A stretch of DNA of 64,000 bases from Primula veris. Its lineage: Eukaryota; Streptophyta; Magnoliopsida; Ericales; Primulaceae. Position 1 is the stretch's first letter. Each line of letters begins with the position of its first letter. Where the stretch lies: positions 27,474,711 through 27,538,710 of the forward strand of contig OY821741.1 in NCBI GenBank assembly GCA_963682055.1, written 5' to 3'. The position numbers were made by a program, and so were the translations under genes. Below, one piece after another: positions 34,404-45,209 of the stretch. Under the pieces are notes generated by a model, which ran no database searches, was not told where the DNA came from, and worked only from the letters and a program-made list of their open reading frames with translations.

Positions 34404-34960
34404 ATCCGCCTTCTTAGTCCCAAAATATATTAGAATCTTTGAAAAAAAGAAAACGACATTTGGTTGATCATGTTAACAAGTCTCGCGGAATAAAAATTGA
34501 CTAAAGAAAATACGTTTGTAGTCACCTATAATTTAAAGATAATTAAAAAATTGACTTCTCAATTAAAAATAGTTAGAAGTCACTAGTAAGGAAAAAAAAT
34601 TAACAAGGTGCAAAACAACCCCACTGGGTAATTTTTTTTAACCAGCTACCAAAAAACCTGATGCCAAATGCATCCATAATAATTATTAAACAGGATGAAA
34701 ACCATCATACGACTTATAAAAGTCAAAATCCGCACTTCCTTTCTAATAATGTGCATTCTGGCTCAATGCCGAGTGACTCGATCTCGGATATCTTCCCTTG
34801 TATTTATTGCATGTCGTGCTCCTATGACACTTGCATATGTGAAAAAAACACATTCGGAGGCAATCACTTGCCATTGAGAGATTTCAAGCCATGTCAAATC
34901 TTTGCCTCAAAATTGAAAGAAAACTTGAGATGATGTATTTGAGGTCGTATGTCTGGCTCA
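34404..34960. other. spacer; contains a third fragment of the arm sequence
   Basis: 34520-34690 resembles 38930-39095 of arm B (TTGACTTCTC, AAGGTGCAAAACA, CCCACTGGGTAATTT-like order), and so also the inverse of about 12080-12230 in arm A. The remaining sequence may include decayed transposase codons leading to the next feature. No gene is supported. Confidence 0.5.
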
Positions 34961-34961
34961 T

Positions 34962-35177
34962 ATGCCACAACACATTGGTCTGCACCATTTTGAGGAGAAA
35001 GTAGTTTGCTCAGATTTTGTAGTCGATATTAGGAAACAAACTTGTTCTTGTAACAGTTGGCAGTTGAGTTATATTTCTTGTCCATATGCCATTTTTTGTT
35101 TGAATTACTCTTGTAGGGACATAAAATCAGGCGTACGTTTATGCTACACTGCAGAAGTGTATAAGAAGACATTATAA
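34962..35177 (+). pseudogene. Mutator-like transposase fragment, SWIM zinc finger
   Basis: A 71-codon remnant of a MULE transposase C-terminus. FVVDIRKQTCSCNSWQLSYI followed by SCPYAIFC fits the SWIM pattern CxC...CxH of MuDR-type transposases (usually TCSCRxWQLTGIPCxHA). C28, C30 and C40 are present, but the His is Tyr42. YTAEVYKKTL matches the usual YSVETYLKTY that follows. No catalytic DDE domain is recognisable upstream. It lies about 150 bp before DR1, so it may belong to the same MULE-derived block as the foldback element. Confidence 0.75.
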
Positions 35178-35332
35178 CTTGATGATGACAATGAATAGGA
35201 GAAAATAGTGGAATAAAATTGAGAAATCTAAATTATTACCCCCACTGGTTCATATGTTAGGTGGTAGGCCAAAAAAAATAGGAGAATAGGAGTGGATGAG
35301 CCAAACAAGAGTGTATTTAATTTGTCAAAAAA

Positions 35333-37265
35333 GGTGGTGGTATAAATTGCTCTAAATGTAAGAAAACAAGTCCTGATTTTAGGACTTGTGGGGGTATGAT
35401 ATTCAAGACATAATTGGATAAATATTAGATAACGCATATCCTCTGGCCAACTGATACCTCAGTGTTAGATACAAACTTTTTAAATTTATTAAAAGAAAAT
35501 ACTAACAGATAGTCAGCCTTTACATGTGGTGTTAAAGAGAATTCCAATATTGTTTATGCACCAAAAATTTATTTGGCTACCTTCACCCACAACCAAATAC
35601 TTATATTGAGTTGTGTCAAAGGGAAACACTGTCCTAGTACTTAAACAATTGTAAGTTCTTTTTACCTTACCATATTCAGACATACATACTACTCAAAACG
35701 GCTCTCATTCTCTATTTGTTTCACAAGAAAACAATATGAAAATAGGACAAACGAAATATATGGAGATAGGTAAAAAGAAAATAATATTCAACAAGGTTGA
35801 GAAGGGAATAAAAGGGGAAAAGGTACCAAATCATGGTCATATACGTGCAATAACTTATTAACTTTAATTTCTAAACTTACCGACCTTCTTTCTTTACTGT
35901 AAAGCAGATTGGTACACCAACGTGCGGGAGCCATACACCCAACTCTAGGTCTCGAGGCGTCATACACCAAGGCCTAAATATATCCATCGGTAGATATTGA
36001 CATTGCATGTGAAATTTCAAGTTCATCATTTTTAATTGTCTAATTATTCTTAACACCCTTATTTCCTTCTATATTTTGCAGTTTACAATGTTAATATCTA
36101 TTGAGGAAATATTAAGGCCTAGGTGTATGACGACTTGAGATCTAGAGTTGAGTGTTTTGCTCCTGGACATTAGTGTACCACTCTGCTTTACAGTGATGAT
36201 AGAAGCAAGTGAGTTTAGAAATAAAAGTTAATAAGTTATTGCGTAAATACGGCTCTGATTGGTACCTTTCCCATTTATTCCTTTCATAGCCTTAGTAAAT
36301 ATTATTTTCCTTTTATACAATTTCTATATATTTTTTGCGTCCTACATTCAAATTGTTCTCTTGTGGAACAAGTAGAGAAGAAGAGCCATTTCTAGTAGAA
36401 TGGACCTCCGAAGATGGTAAAGTATAAATAACTAATCAAGGTTTAAGTAAGGAGCATGCTGGTACAGCTGTGCCCTTTGAACAACTCAAAATAAGTATTT
36501 GGCTATGGGTGAAGGTAGCCAAATAAAGTTTTGGGACATGAAAAATATCGAAATGCTCTTTAGCACCCATGCAGAGGGCGGACTGTCGGTTAGTATTATA
36601 TTTTGAAAATTGTTAAAATTTATATCTAATAGACTGTTATTAGTTGTTGGCAAGAGGATATGTCTTCTCTGATATTTATCCAAATACTTGCCTTGAATAT
36701 CATAGTAAAAAACTTAGGTTCGTATTTTGACCCTGCAGAAGATCGATTATAAAAATAAGTCCATGTTTACATACTAGACGTCCCGACTATTGTGTGTATT
36801 TGCAAGTACGACACTAGACGTCCCGACTATTGTGTTTATATAGTGTGTAATTGTTGGATATGCGTCTATTTTAAAATATTGCATGACTTCCAAATATAGC
36901 TACATCAATTAATAATCCATAATCATGTATACCGACTAATTAAGAACTCTTTTCATTTGATGTTTGACGTCCACGAACAAAAAATTCTAAATCTCACCTG
37001 CTTTTGAGTTTTTGGTGCCTGCACTATATTTTATAAGGTTCTTTGTATAATTATCGAAGTCCTCATGGTACATGGGAAAAATTATGTTGTTTCTTGCTGT
37101 ATAGTCTACCTCGTCTAAATTGAACAACAAAGTCTTGCAGTTTCTACCAATTAGTAATGGATTTAAGGTATTGGCTAGTCCTAAATCTCTAAGACTAGTT
37201 GAAACTAGACATGTTGCCGTCTTTAGACTACCACAAGTTATGCACTTCTTCAAGTGCTTACCAAT
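35333..37265 (+). repeat. direct repeat DR1 (about 1.93 kb)
   Basis: Matches 50149-50679 plus 55338-56673 in the same orientation, from GGTGGTG onward to CTTCTTCAAGTGCTTAC. It comprises a foldback element, a 40-bp-period tandem pair (ACTAGACGTCCCGACTATTG at 36773 and 36813) and an exon-like frame. DR1 and DR2 flank arm B. Confidence 0.85.
35394..36701. mobile_element. foldback element with long inverted arms (about 0.6 kb each)
   Basis: TATGATATTC at the left end and GAATATCATA at the right end bound two imperfect complementary arms (about 35394-36003 and 36086-36701) around a spacer of about 80 bases. Matching blocks include GGCCTWGGTGTATGACG, CTGCTTTACAGT, AAAGTTAATAAGTTATTG, GGTACCTTTYCC and GTCCTAYWTTCAWATTG. 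No transposase inside. The nearby SWIM fragment makes a MULE-type long-TIR element plausible. Transcripts could form a long hairpin. Confidence 0.75.
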
Positions 37266-37283
37266 ATGTATGCAGCTATGCAT
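36987..37283 (-). other. exon-like 98-codon frame, possible captured gene piece
   Basis: ATG-initiated frame with a small Cys pattern (CITCG...TATC) and the segment LLFNLDEVDYTARNNIIFPMYHEDFD. The DR2 copy (about 56399-56672) has about six synonymous and four replacement changes by eye plus an in-frame TAA, a mild excess of silent change. The frame runs into GCAG|GTGAGA, a good plant 5' splice site, just before its stop. I do not recognise the protein. It could be chance in duplicated DNA. Confidence 0.35.
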
Positions 37284-37467
37284 TTTTAAGATATATCATC
37301 CTTATGTGTTTTTCATCTATAGAAGGCATCTTGAAAAAGGATTCGGTAAGTTCACTTATGTTTTTCTTTCTTTTTTATTTTTCTTTGGGGAATGAAGCAT
37401 TATCGAAGCTCCGAGTAGCCCATCGGAACAATGTGGAGCCCGTTAGACCCTCCTGGCAGCTCATTTG
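37266..37467. other. junction between DR1 and arm B
   Basis: Unassigned 200 bases; the last part (37395-37467) is rich in GAAGCTC/GGAGC words like the following arm sequence. No gene. Confidence 0.5.
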
Positions 37468-37483
37468 ATCTTCGGAAAGTTCA

Positions 37484-37762
37484 TTGGAGCTTCGTACATT
37501 GTTCCAGAGCTTCGGTCAGCACGATGGAATTATAGCTTTGATAAACTCTCCACAGACTTGGTGGAGCATTGAGCAACCCTCTGGAGCTCAGCACACAGCT
37601 TCTAGGAGCTTCACACACCTCGTAAAAGTTGCTGGCAGCGATTCAGAACTTCATTTTGCCTTCGGTTATCTCGTGGGAGCCTCGTCGAAGATCCTTCGGA
37701 GCCTTGCCAAACCTCAAGCGAGCTCATTGAAGCTCCGGCAGAGTAGTGGTGGAAGTGGGTAG
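37484..37762 (+). other. 92-codon open frame, arm B copy
   Basis: Gap-free match to the arm A frame at 22825-23103; opens at TTG and runs to GGSG and a TAG stop. No known domain. Dense in GGAGCTTC/GAAGCTCC words. Confidence 0.3.
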
Positions 37763-38060
37763 ATGGTTGGTGGTTGTAATGGTTGGTAGTTGTGCAGGTT
37801 TTGTGTGTTGCGGTAGAGTTTTGAAGTATTTGTTATGTAGTTGTACCGTTAGGGAAGAAACGCTTAGACATGCAGATTTTGGTAATTAAGTTTATCCCAT
37901 TGTATTGTTTGGTCATTTACCTCTTTCTCTTTTACAAAAGAGTTATCAACAGTAAAACACTTTCTGTAAATGATCATATGATTCGGATATTCTATATAAT
38001 AGCTAAAAATTAAATCTTATTTACTTCTGGTCAAATGTAATAGACACTACAATGTTATGT

Positions 38061-38108
38061 ACTTACCTAGAGAATCATAGAGAAAATCAGAACATTCTCT
38101 AGGTAAGT
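38061..38108. repeat. 15-bp perfect inverted repeat (hairpin), arm B
   Basis: ACTTACCTAGAGAAT (38061-38075) and its complement (38094-38108) around an 18-base loop that is the reverse complement of the arm A loop. Both stem arms are fully conserved between the copies. Confidence 0.8.
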
Positions 38109-41100
38109 AAATCAAATAAAATAATGACAAATCACTAAAGAAAGAGAATCATAGGTCAACGAATAACTATTGAGATCTCGAGTAATAAAAGGCTCTTAAA
38201 CGACCTTCTCCTCCGTCCTGAGTTCTCAGAGTGTCACCTCTCCATTAGCAAACCCAACTGTGAACACAATGTTCTATTTTAAGTATATTTTCGTTCATTA
38301 ATAATTGCACAAGTTCTTTTTGGTTACTTTAAATCTCATCCTTTAATTTAAAACATAGTGATGTCTTTTTGTGTCAAAAATCGTTATAAATATTGTGTCC
38401 TATGAACCAATCCATATTGTTGGTAAATTGGTGATTGTCCTGCTTCATATTGTTGTGCTTAATAGTTCATCGCATAATAGGTATTAAACCAGAGACACTA
38501 GTTTATCACATTTATCAGTTTAAGTTTTCACAGTTTTCATGGAGAGAGCCTGTTTTCATCAATCTTGGTAAAGCCAGTAAGGTTATTTCACGGTCATCCC
38601 GTTTACTGGCTATTATTTTCTCCTCAAAATTCTTTACATTGAATCAAATTTCAGATTCGTGCTCAAGCCAAGATAATTCACCAAAATTTCAAAACAAACA
38701 CGAGCAAAACTTTTTACGGATTTTTTTCTTTATATTTCTTAGCTTCTTGCCTAAGAAAAACAATGGATATTTGATTTATTAGATTTTATAGAGCTCGCTT
38801 TTGGACAAAAAAAGTAAAAAGGCTCAAAAATATAGAAGCTATAAATTTGCGGATATTTGTAGCTTTTTCAGGTAAATTTATTAAAAGTTGGAAATTTACT
38901 GATGAAAAATGCTTACATGATTACAAGTCACTCACAAATTAAAGATAAGTCAAAAAATTGACTTCTCGATAAAAAAAAATAGAAATCACGAAGAAGAAGA
39001 AAAAACTAAGAAGGTGCAAAACACCCCATTGGGCAATTTATTTTTTTATCAGCTATAAAAAAAAAATGATGTCAAACATGCCCATAATAATTTCAGTTAG
39101 TGACACATTCACACGCTGAGTACAATTTGGTGAAAATTGAAACCTGAGCATAAGAAAGTTGTAATGTTATGGTTATATATATATATATATATTAAAAAGA
39201 GCAGAAAAGAAAGAAAAAGAGTAGCATGCATACCACTACAAAGGTTTATATATGTATATATGTACATACATTAATTAACATATATAGCCTTACATATAAC
39301 AGAGATAGGGGGGATAATACCGCTATATATAAACCCAACCAAACTGCAAGTCGATATAATGTTGGAAACAAACAAAACCAATCAAATTTTCAAGTAATCA
39401 ATTTATACTTTGTATGGTTTGGTTGCAAAATTGAAAAGTCAACTTAATCGATTAGGCTTGCGGTTTTATTAGTTTTTGAATCGGAATGGTTATTTTATTT
39501 ATATATAAATATTCATAAATACATAAACACATAAACACATATATTTATATATAAGTCGAGATATAATTTTTGATTATTATTTGTATTTATTGGCCCAATA
39601 TGTAATCTTTTGTTAAGCTGTTCTTACTTCAATTGCTACTTGAATTTTATCTCAAAGTTTAAAACAAAATATAAACTTACCAATTTAATGTATATTTGCA
39701 TTTTTTGTTTTATAGTTGAAATTCAAATTTACCCAATCAAACCGACCATTGGCTTGGTTTGATTGGATTTGAAACCGAACCACACAAAATTAGTTGTTTT
39801 TAATTGGTTCTATTTAACTAAAACACCAAAGTAAACTAAATTGTGAAACCTACTGATTATTAGTCATTGTCGCCGCTCGTACTCGACAGTCACTTTCTGA
39901 AACCTTTTCGTTTCACCCATGTGGGATATTTATATAACTCAACCAATCAAACAAAAGATTGTTGTATGTAGTAATATTTTAGTTTTGGAAAAACCATTCC
40001 ATATAAACTGAACCTCATTATATAAACAAAGCACTACAACTTATCATGCAAAGCATAAGCGTAATATATCATTAGTTGCACAACGTTGCTAGAAAGACGT
40101 GTACATGCCTGCAAAAATATTTACATACACAAGAAAAATAATAATATAGACACTCACAATCGTGTCGTTTCATGATATTTGTTTTCATTGAGATGTTGTA
40201 GAAGGATCTTCACTAGGTCAATCTTGAGGATGGCAATTAAACAAATAAATTTTTTGATCAAATGAAAGCAACACAATTTTTTCTAATTGGACAGTAAAAG
40301 CTTTTCTTGTAAACTGTTGTAAATGTGATTTTGAACAGAGAGAAGATAATGAGAGACTTAAAAGTTATAAGATTTCAAAATTTACTCTCACTGTAATTTA
40401 TTATAAATGAATTTTTCCTTTTTCTTTATGAAGGTACATATAATTATCAAACATGAAAAATTAAAAAGAGAATTATTTTCCTTCATTCATATCATTAATT
40501 ATATTCTCCATGATCTAATACAACATGAAAAAAGGAATATCTAATAATATAATGCAATGAAAGGCAAGATTTTAATGATACTTATCAATATTTTATTAAA
40601 TCATCAATAGCATCAAGATATGACTTAATTGGCATATGTCCTTTTTTGTGAATATTCAACATAACTATTAATCAGAGTTGATCGTTTGTATAAGTGAGTG
40701 ATTAATTTATAAAACACTTTCTTAATTTTACGGAACCATGGTCAACAAAAAGATCACATGTCATGACTATACGAGATTAAATAAAAGGCGAAATAAGCAA
40801 ACCTAATTTCAAAATGAATTAAAAAAAATCTTAGTCAACAGCAAGTAATTAATTTAGGTTAAATTAAATTTATTACTAAAGAAATTAAATATCTATATTG
40901 TGAACCATTCATCACTTACTTGATTTACATTTTCGTTTTTAGAAACCTTTTCAAAAAGTGATATGAATAAAAAATATTTGGTCAACTAAAATTTAAGTAC
41001 AAGTAAATGTTTTCAGTTGTACACAACTTAATTGATATTTTTTGGTCTTTTCTTTTAATTTTGGAAAACAATTATAATTACATTAGAATTAACAAATTTG

Positions 41101-41279
41101 AAAAGGTTCATGTAATTCATTAATTGTTATTCCGGTTTTTTAATAGTAATAATCGAATAAATGTTATCTGTCCAATTTCTACACATATTGACATAAATAT
41201 ATATTATAGTTATTGGATAAAAAAACAGTGACATTTACTAAATATATAACTAATTAAAATATTGACACACATTCTAGCT

Positions 41280-42330
41280 TCGTTAGGACAGACTCTACGC
41301 CGCGAGGTGGTGCCATACCTAGGGGTGGTGAATCAACACAGGATGTTGCCACAATGCAAGGTAGATGATTAGCAAGTGCAGGTGTAGCAACTCGGGGCGG
41401 TGTTGGTTCTTGGGGTCGAAGAGGTAGACGACGTTCTACCCCAAGTCAAACACAAACAACTAAAGAAGACGTGCAAAATAAGCAAGGAGGACATGAGAAG
41501 GTGGTTGAACAAGTCAAAGAGCAAGTAGCGACCGATAATAATTCTAGCTCAATCAGTGCGACTCATCGTATGACCGACTTACGTAAAGTTGTGACCCAAA
41601 AATAGTCGAGGCTTGGATGGATGAGATTGGGAAATACTTTAGGGTTGTTGGGGTTATCAACAATCGAAAAATGGTTTGGCTCAGTTTTATCTAAAGGGTG
41701 AGGCGGAAAAATGGTTGCTGGGTATTCTAGATTCGTATGAAAAGGACGACATCAACTTGGTTATGTTAAAGGAACTCTTTAATCAAAACTTCTTTTCGGA
41801 CTTGGCAAAGGAATACATGAGGAGATGAACCAAAGCAGTATGATTTTGCAAGCATACCATATTAATTTCACATCGTTGTCTAGGTATGCACCTGGTGGCT
41901 AATGGCGCAGAGAAATGTAGAAGATTCCAAAAGGGTTTGAATTTGACGATTGTGTTATACTTTGCATTGGCAAGAATCACGGTCGACTCAACATTAGTGA
42001 AGGCGGTCAAGAGGTAAAGGTTACCATGAAAGATAATAGAAGGATTTTCAAGAACATGATGAGTGTAACAAGCGTTCCAGCCAAGAAGCAAGATCGGAAG
42101 AGATCTTGGGAGGTTGTTACAAATTCGAGATTTCAACCAAAATATCATGGAGAAATAATTAATGATTCCCCTATGATAGGTTCAGGTTCGAATGTTGTGT
42201 GAAGATGTGGGATACAAGCACTTCGAATGTCCCAGATCCCAGTGTAGAACATGTCAGGAGTATGGACGTTTCTCGAAGAACTGTCCAATGGATCAATCAC
42301 ATTGATATGCTGCGCTATTTAATTTAACCT
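41280..42330 (+). pseudogene. gag: Ty3/gypsy gag remnant in arm B, with zinc-knuckle traces
   Basis: Sense of the arm A remnant. It begins with Arg/Gly-rich codons (LRRGGAIPRGG). The gag domain follows with AQFYLKGEAEKWLLGIL and LFNQNFFSDLAKEYMRR, broken by a 13-base deletion that makes a stop near 41825. Near 42200-42285 it keeps CEDVGYKHFEC and CRTCQEYGRFSKNC, two CCHC-like knuckles; the second has Arg in place of His. Arm A has lost this piece. It is followed, after element 4, by the element's 3' end and LTR, so pol was already absent. Confidence 0.72.
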
Positions 42331-42400
42331 AAACTATAGGCTCCACCGCATCAAAGAGAAATAGAGGTTTGCTTAAAAAACCTAGCTATAATTTTAGGCT

Positions 42401-42622
42401 TGTTGTAAGATATTATTGGACTATTGAGCCTTACTCATAGTGGGCCTAAGTTGGGCTTTCTATCTTGTATAACCCTAACCTCTAGTATATAAAGAAGGTT
42501 AGGGTCACCTTTTATTGATAACATTCTGATTAATAAAGACTCTACTGTTGTCTCTCATACCTCTCTCTATATCTATACATATCTCTATATATATCTATAA
42601 CGAGCTAATATGTCACACAACA
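42401..42622 (+). repeat. 5' LTR of element 4
   Basis: 222 bp, TGTTGTAAG...TCACACAACA. A TATA-box-like TATATAAA lies at 42486-42493 and a poly(A) signal AATAAA at 42532-42537; a CT-rich tail follows. Confidence 0.93.
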
Positions 42623-42639
42623 CGTTATCGGCACTTTGC
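42623..42639 (+). other. primer-binding site of element 4
   Basis: CGTTATCGGCACTTTGC starts right after the LTR. It is identical to the site of element 3. It is not the usual TGGTATCAGAGC but resembles the ACGTTATCAGCAC-type site I recall from many plant copia elements. Confidence 0.75.
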
Positions 42640-44359
42640 TCGCGAAGAAGAGAATATACGCTCACGGATATTGGAGATTTTTGGTAAACGGATGGATATT
42701 GGGTATTTATAAACCTTGAGGTTTATCCGGGTTTTTAGGGTTTTGCTATATCGACCTTCATAAACATACCGTGCGTAAGGTACCGAATTCAAAACTTAAT
42801 TTATTCCATATATGTGATCGCACGTATTATTTTATGGATAACTAAAACATGAAAAATATCCCGTAGTATATAATCCATGTGTATTAGAGTTTGTTACTTG
42901 TATGGATAACTATATATGATCGTAACACACATATTGTTGATTATAAAATCATATTTGTTGATAAGATCATACAAAATAACCCAAATCATGTAATTGTAAA
43001 ACATGTATTAATCTGTCGGATTAAATCTGCAACAAACTGAAACGTATGTACTGATTTGTAATTCTCTGAAAGCTGTAAACTATTCTGGAAATTACTCAAG
43101 GACTAAACTGAAACTTGTCTGAAATTATGGACAGAAGCAGTAATAATGCTGTAAATATATATATAGTTTGCTGAAATTACACGGATAGTCCCTGTAGTAT
43201 ATTACATGTATAAAAACAGTATATATGTGTTATAAAAGTCAATATTCGGTCTAAATATTCACCCACATGCATATATATATTTATTAAAAAGGCAAGTGAA
43301 TAAAAATTGCATGTTAATTGAATAAATTGATATGTTTCCATGTATATTTAACCATTTTGCATGTTAAAAATTACCATATATAGAATTAATTGGTAATTAA
43401 AAATATATTGTTTTGCTTGCATGTTAAAACTACCATGTATAGAATTATTAATAGGGCGATAAACATAGATAATTGATTGATATCTTGTTAGCATAATCAT
43501 ATCTTTTTGATATTATCATATAAATATCACATATGCCAGTAAATTATTGGATTAGATCTAATTGATAATCTTAAATTGATTTGATTTGATATGTTAGAAT
43601 CTTTATGGATTGATTGATAATCTTAAATTGATTTGTTTATAACACCAAATCTCCTGCATGATTAGATAGATCCTAAAATATATTTACTGCCTGTTTATAT
43701 ATATGTGGTTAATCTAGATAGATATTCTCTATACTGTTAATATTATTGCCATATATAAAATGCGAAAATCATATATATTCACATTTAAGTTGGAAAAATT
43801 ATGAATCTTCCCCAAATAGGCTCACCTATTTGGATACGATGTCTAGGAAAGATAAAGGCGGAAGTCGTTCTCCTAATGAGGTCGGTTTTTAAGAGGCATT
43901 CGTGCCCACCCCCCTCACCGTCTTTCCTGGTCGTGTTCAAATAGAGCTACCGAAAGGGGTTGACTAAATAATAATTTCCCCGAGTGTGTTTATATAGTGA
44001 TGTATGTTTCGCCGAATTGGTGTCTCAGTATCGACCCGTCGTTCGATCAATGAGAACCAATTCACATTAAAAGCAAAACTAATGTTTTCGAACCTGTCGT
44101 TTCGAAAAAAAAAGTTTGTGCTTGTGCAAACCATAAACATATAAACCAGTCGTTTTATATGATAAATAATCCAGAACTCCCAACACATGTTGGATGCCAT
44201 CTATGATGAGAAAAATCGTAAAACATACTTGCGAAATGACTGTTTAAACGTTGATTTTAATCCGTCACCACATGTTACTCACCCTGATGTGTGAAAAATG
44301 TGATGCCCAATTTTTTTTTGGATGCCATCTTTGATGAGTAAAACACGAGTTTGTTGTTA
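42640..44359 (+). other. leader and unreadable start of element 4
   Basis: AT-rich, no supportable ORF. A short pair GGATGCCATCTNTGATGAG (44193 and 44322) is duplicated. The gag N-terminus cannot be read. Confidence 0.5.
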
Positions 44360-44985
44360 CTAGCGAGATGAAAGATAAGGCGTTGATGATATTCCGCCGC
44401 CACATTTGAGACGTGATGACGTCTATGGTGAACAAATGTCTGAAATTGACATATTGGAGCAATCCTTCACCAAAATACTAGCTTGGAAATTGTATTCCAT
44501 AAGCAGTATCGTGAATTTATATTCACCATGTTCCTTTATCGCCCATCTGTTATTGGATAAGAAAATTACCCCGGTGAGTAGTTTTAATCCTATTGGGTCA
44601 ATGGCGAATTGTTTGCCTGATATTAATGCTCTTCGTGTACATTTTTTTTCCACGAATTGAGAACCGAGACAAGTTTTATTTGTCTCGAACTGTCGCGATC
44701 CCGATGAATCGCGTAGCCAAGCGAGATTTTAGACAATCGTCAAAATCGAAAACCTGTGGCTACAAGACAGTAATTGAAAGGAACAATATGGCCCGTTGTC
44801 ACAAAGCAAGAGATAATGCTCAATGAGGCAACTCTATGCTATAAACACAAAGGTCATGCACGGTTACTCCTTAAATATTTCAAAATTATTATAAAGGTGA
44901 AAAAACTGATGCTAATGTGGTTAAAGCTAACTGAAAGGAAATTTTTGAGACCCCCGATTTTGTGGCTCAAATGAGTTTGATACCT
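44360..44985 (+). pseudogene. gag: gag remnant of element 4
   Basis: Pieces of an Ale/Retrofit-type gag survive in shifting frames. A segment like IFRRHI (44390-44407) comes first, then an ORF with EIDILEQSFTKI, SFIAHLLLDKK and NPIGSMANCLPDINALR (44440-44640), matching the usual LEKTF..., SELIxxLLxAE and RPTGSxPxPEVNA order. A decayed knuckle, CYKHKGHAR (about 44838-44864), has lost a Cys. Several stops interrupt it and no particle-forming protein could be made. Confidence 0.65.
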
Positions 44986-45209
44986 TTCTTTATTGATTTT
45001 GATAAATCATTGAGCCATTTTTTCGCTCATTTGGATTATGTTTTCCATTTGGATTATTATTTTTCCATTTGGACCATACTTTTGGATTATGGTTTGCCTG
45101 TTTACGAAATTTCTCAAAATAATTTAAAGTGTTTTGAGCAAATTCCTTTGACAAATGTGACCAAACTTTAAAAATTTTAGGCAATATTTGTGGGGTAGTT
45201 GATTTTTTT

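Larger units (their letters stand above)
37468..42400. repeat. large inverted repeat, arm B, main part
   Basis: Reverse complement of 22550-23111 joined directly to 8700-12910. At 38026-38045 the sequence runs uninterrupted through CTGGTCAAATGTAATA, the empty target of Sirevirus copy 2. It continues at 49410-50084 beyond element 4. Apart from the gag remnant it is AT-rich and non-coding. Confidence 0.88.

Noticed and set aside
41783..42148. 121-codon minus-strand ORF, similar to 8885-9259 on the plus strand
   Set aside because: Antisense of the gypsy gag remnant in each arm.
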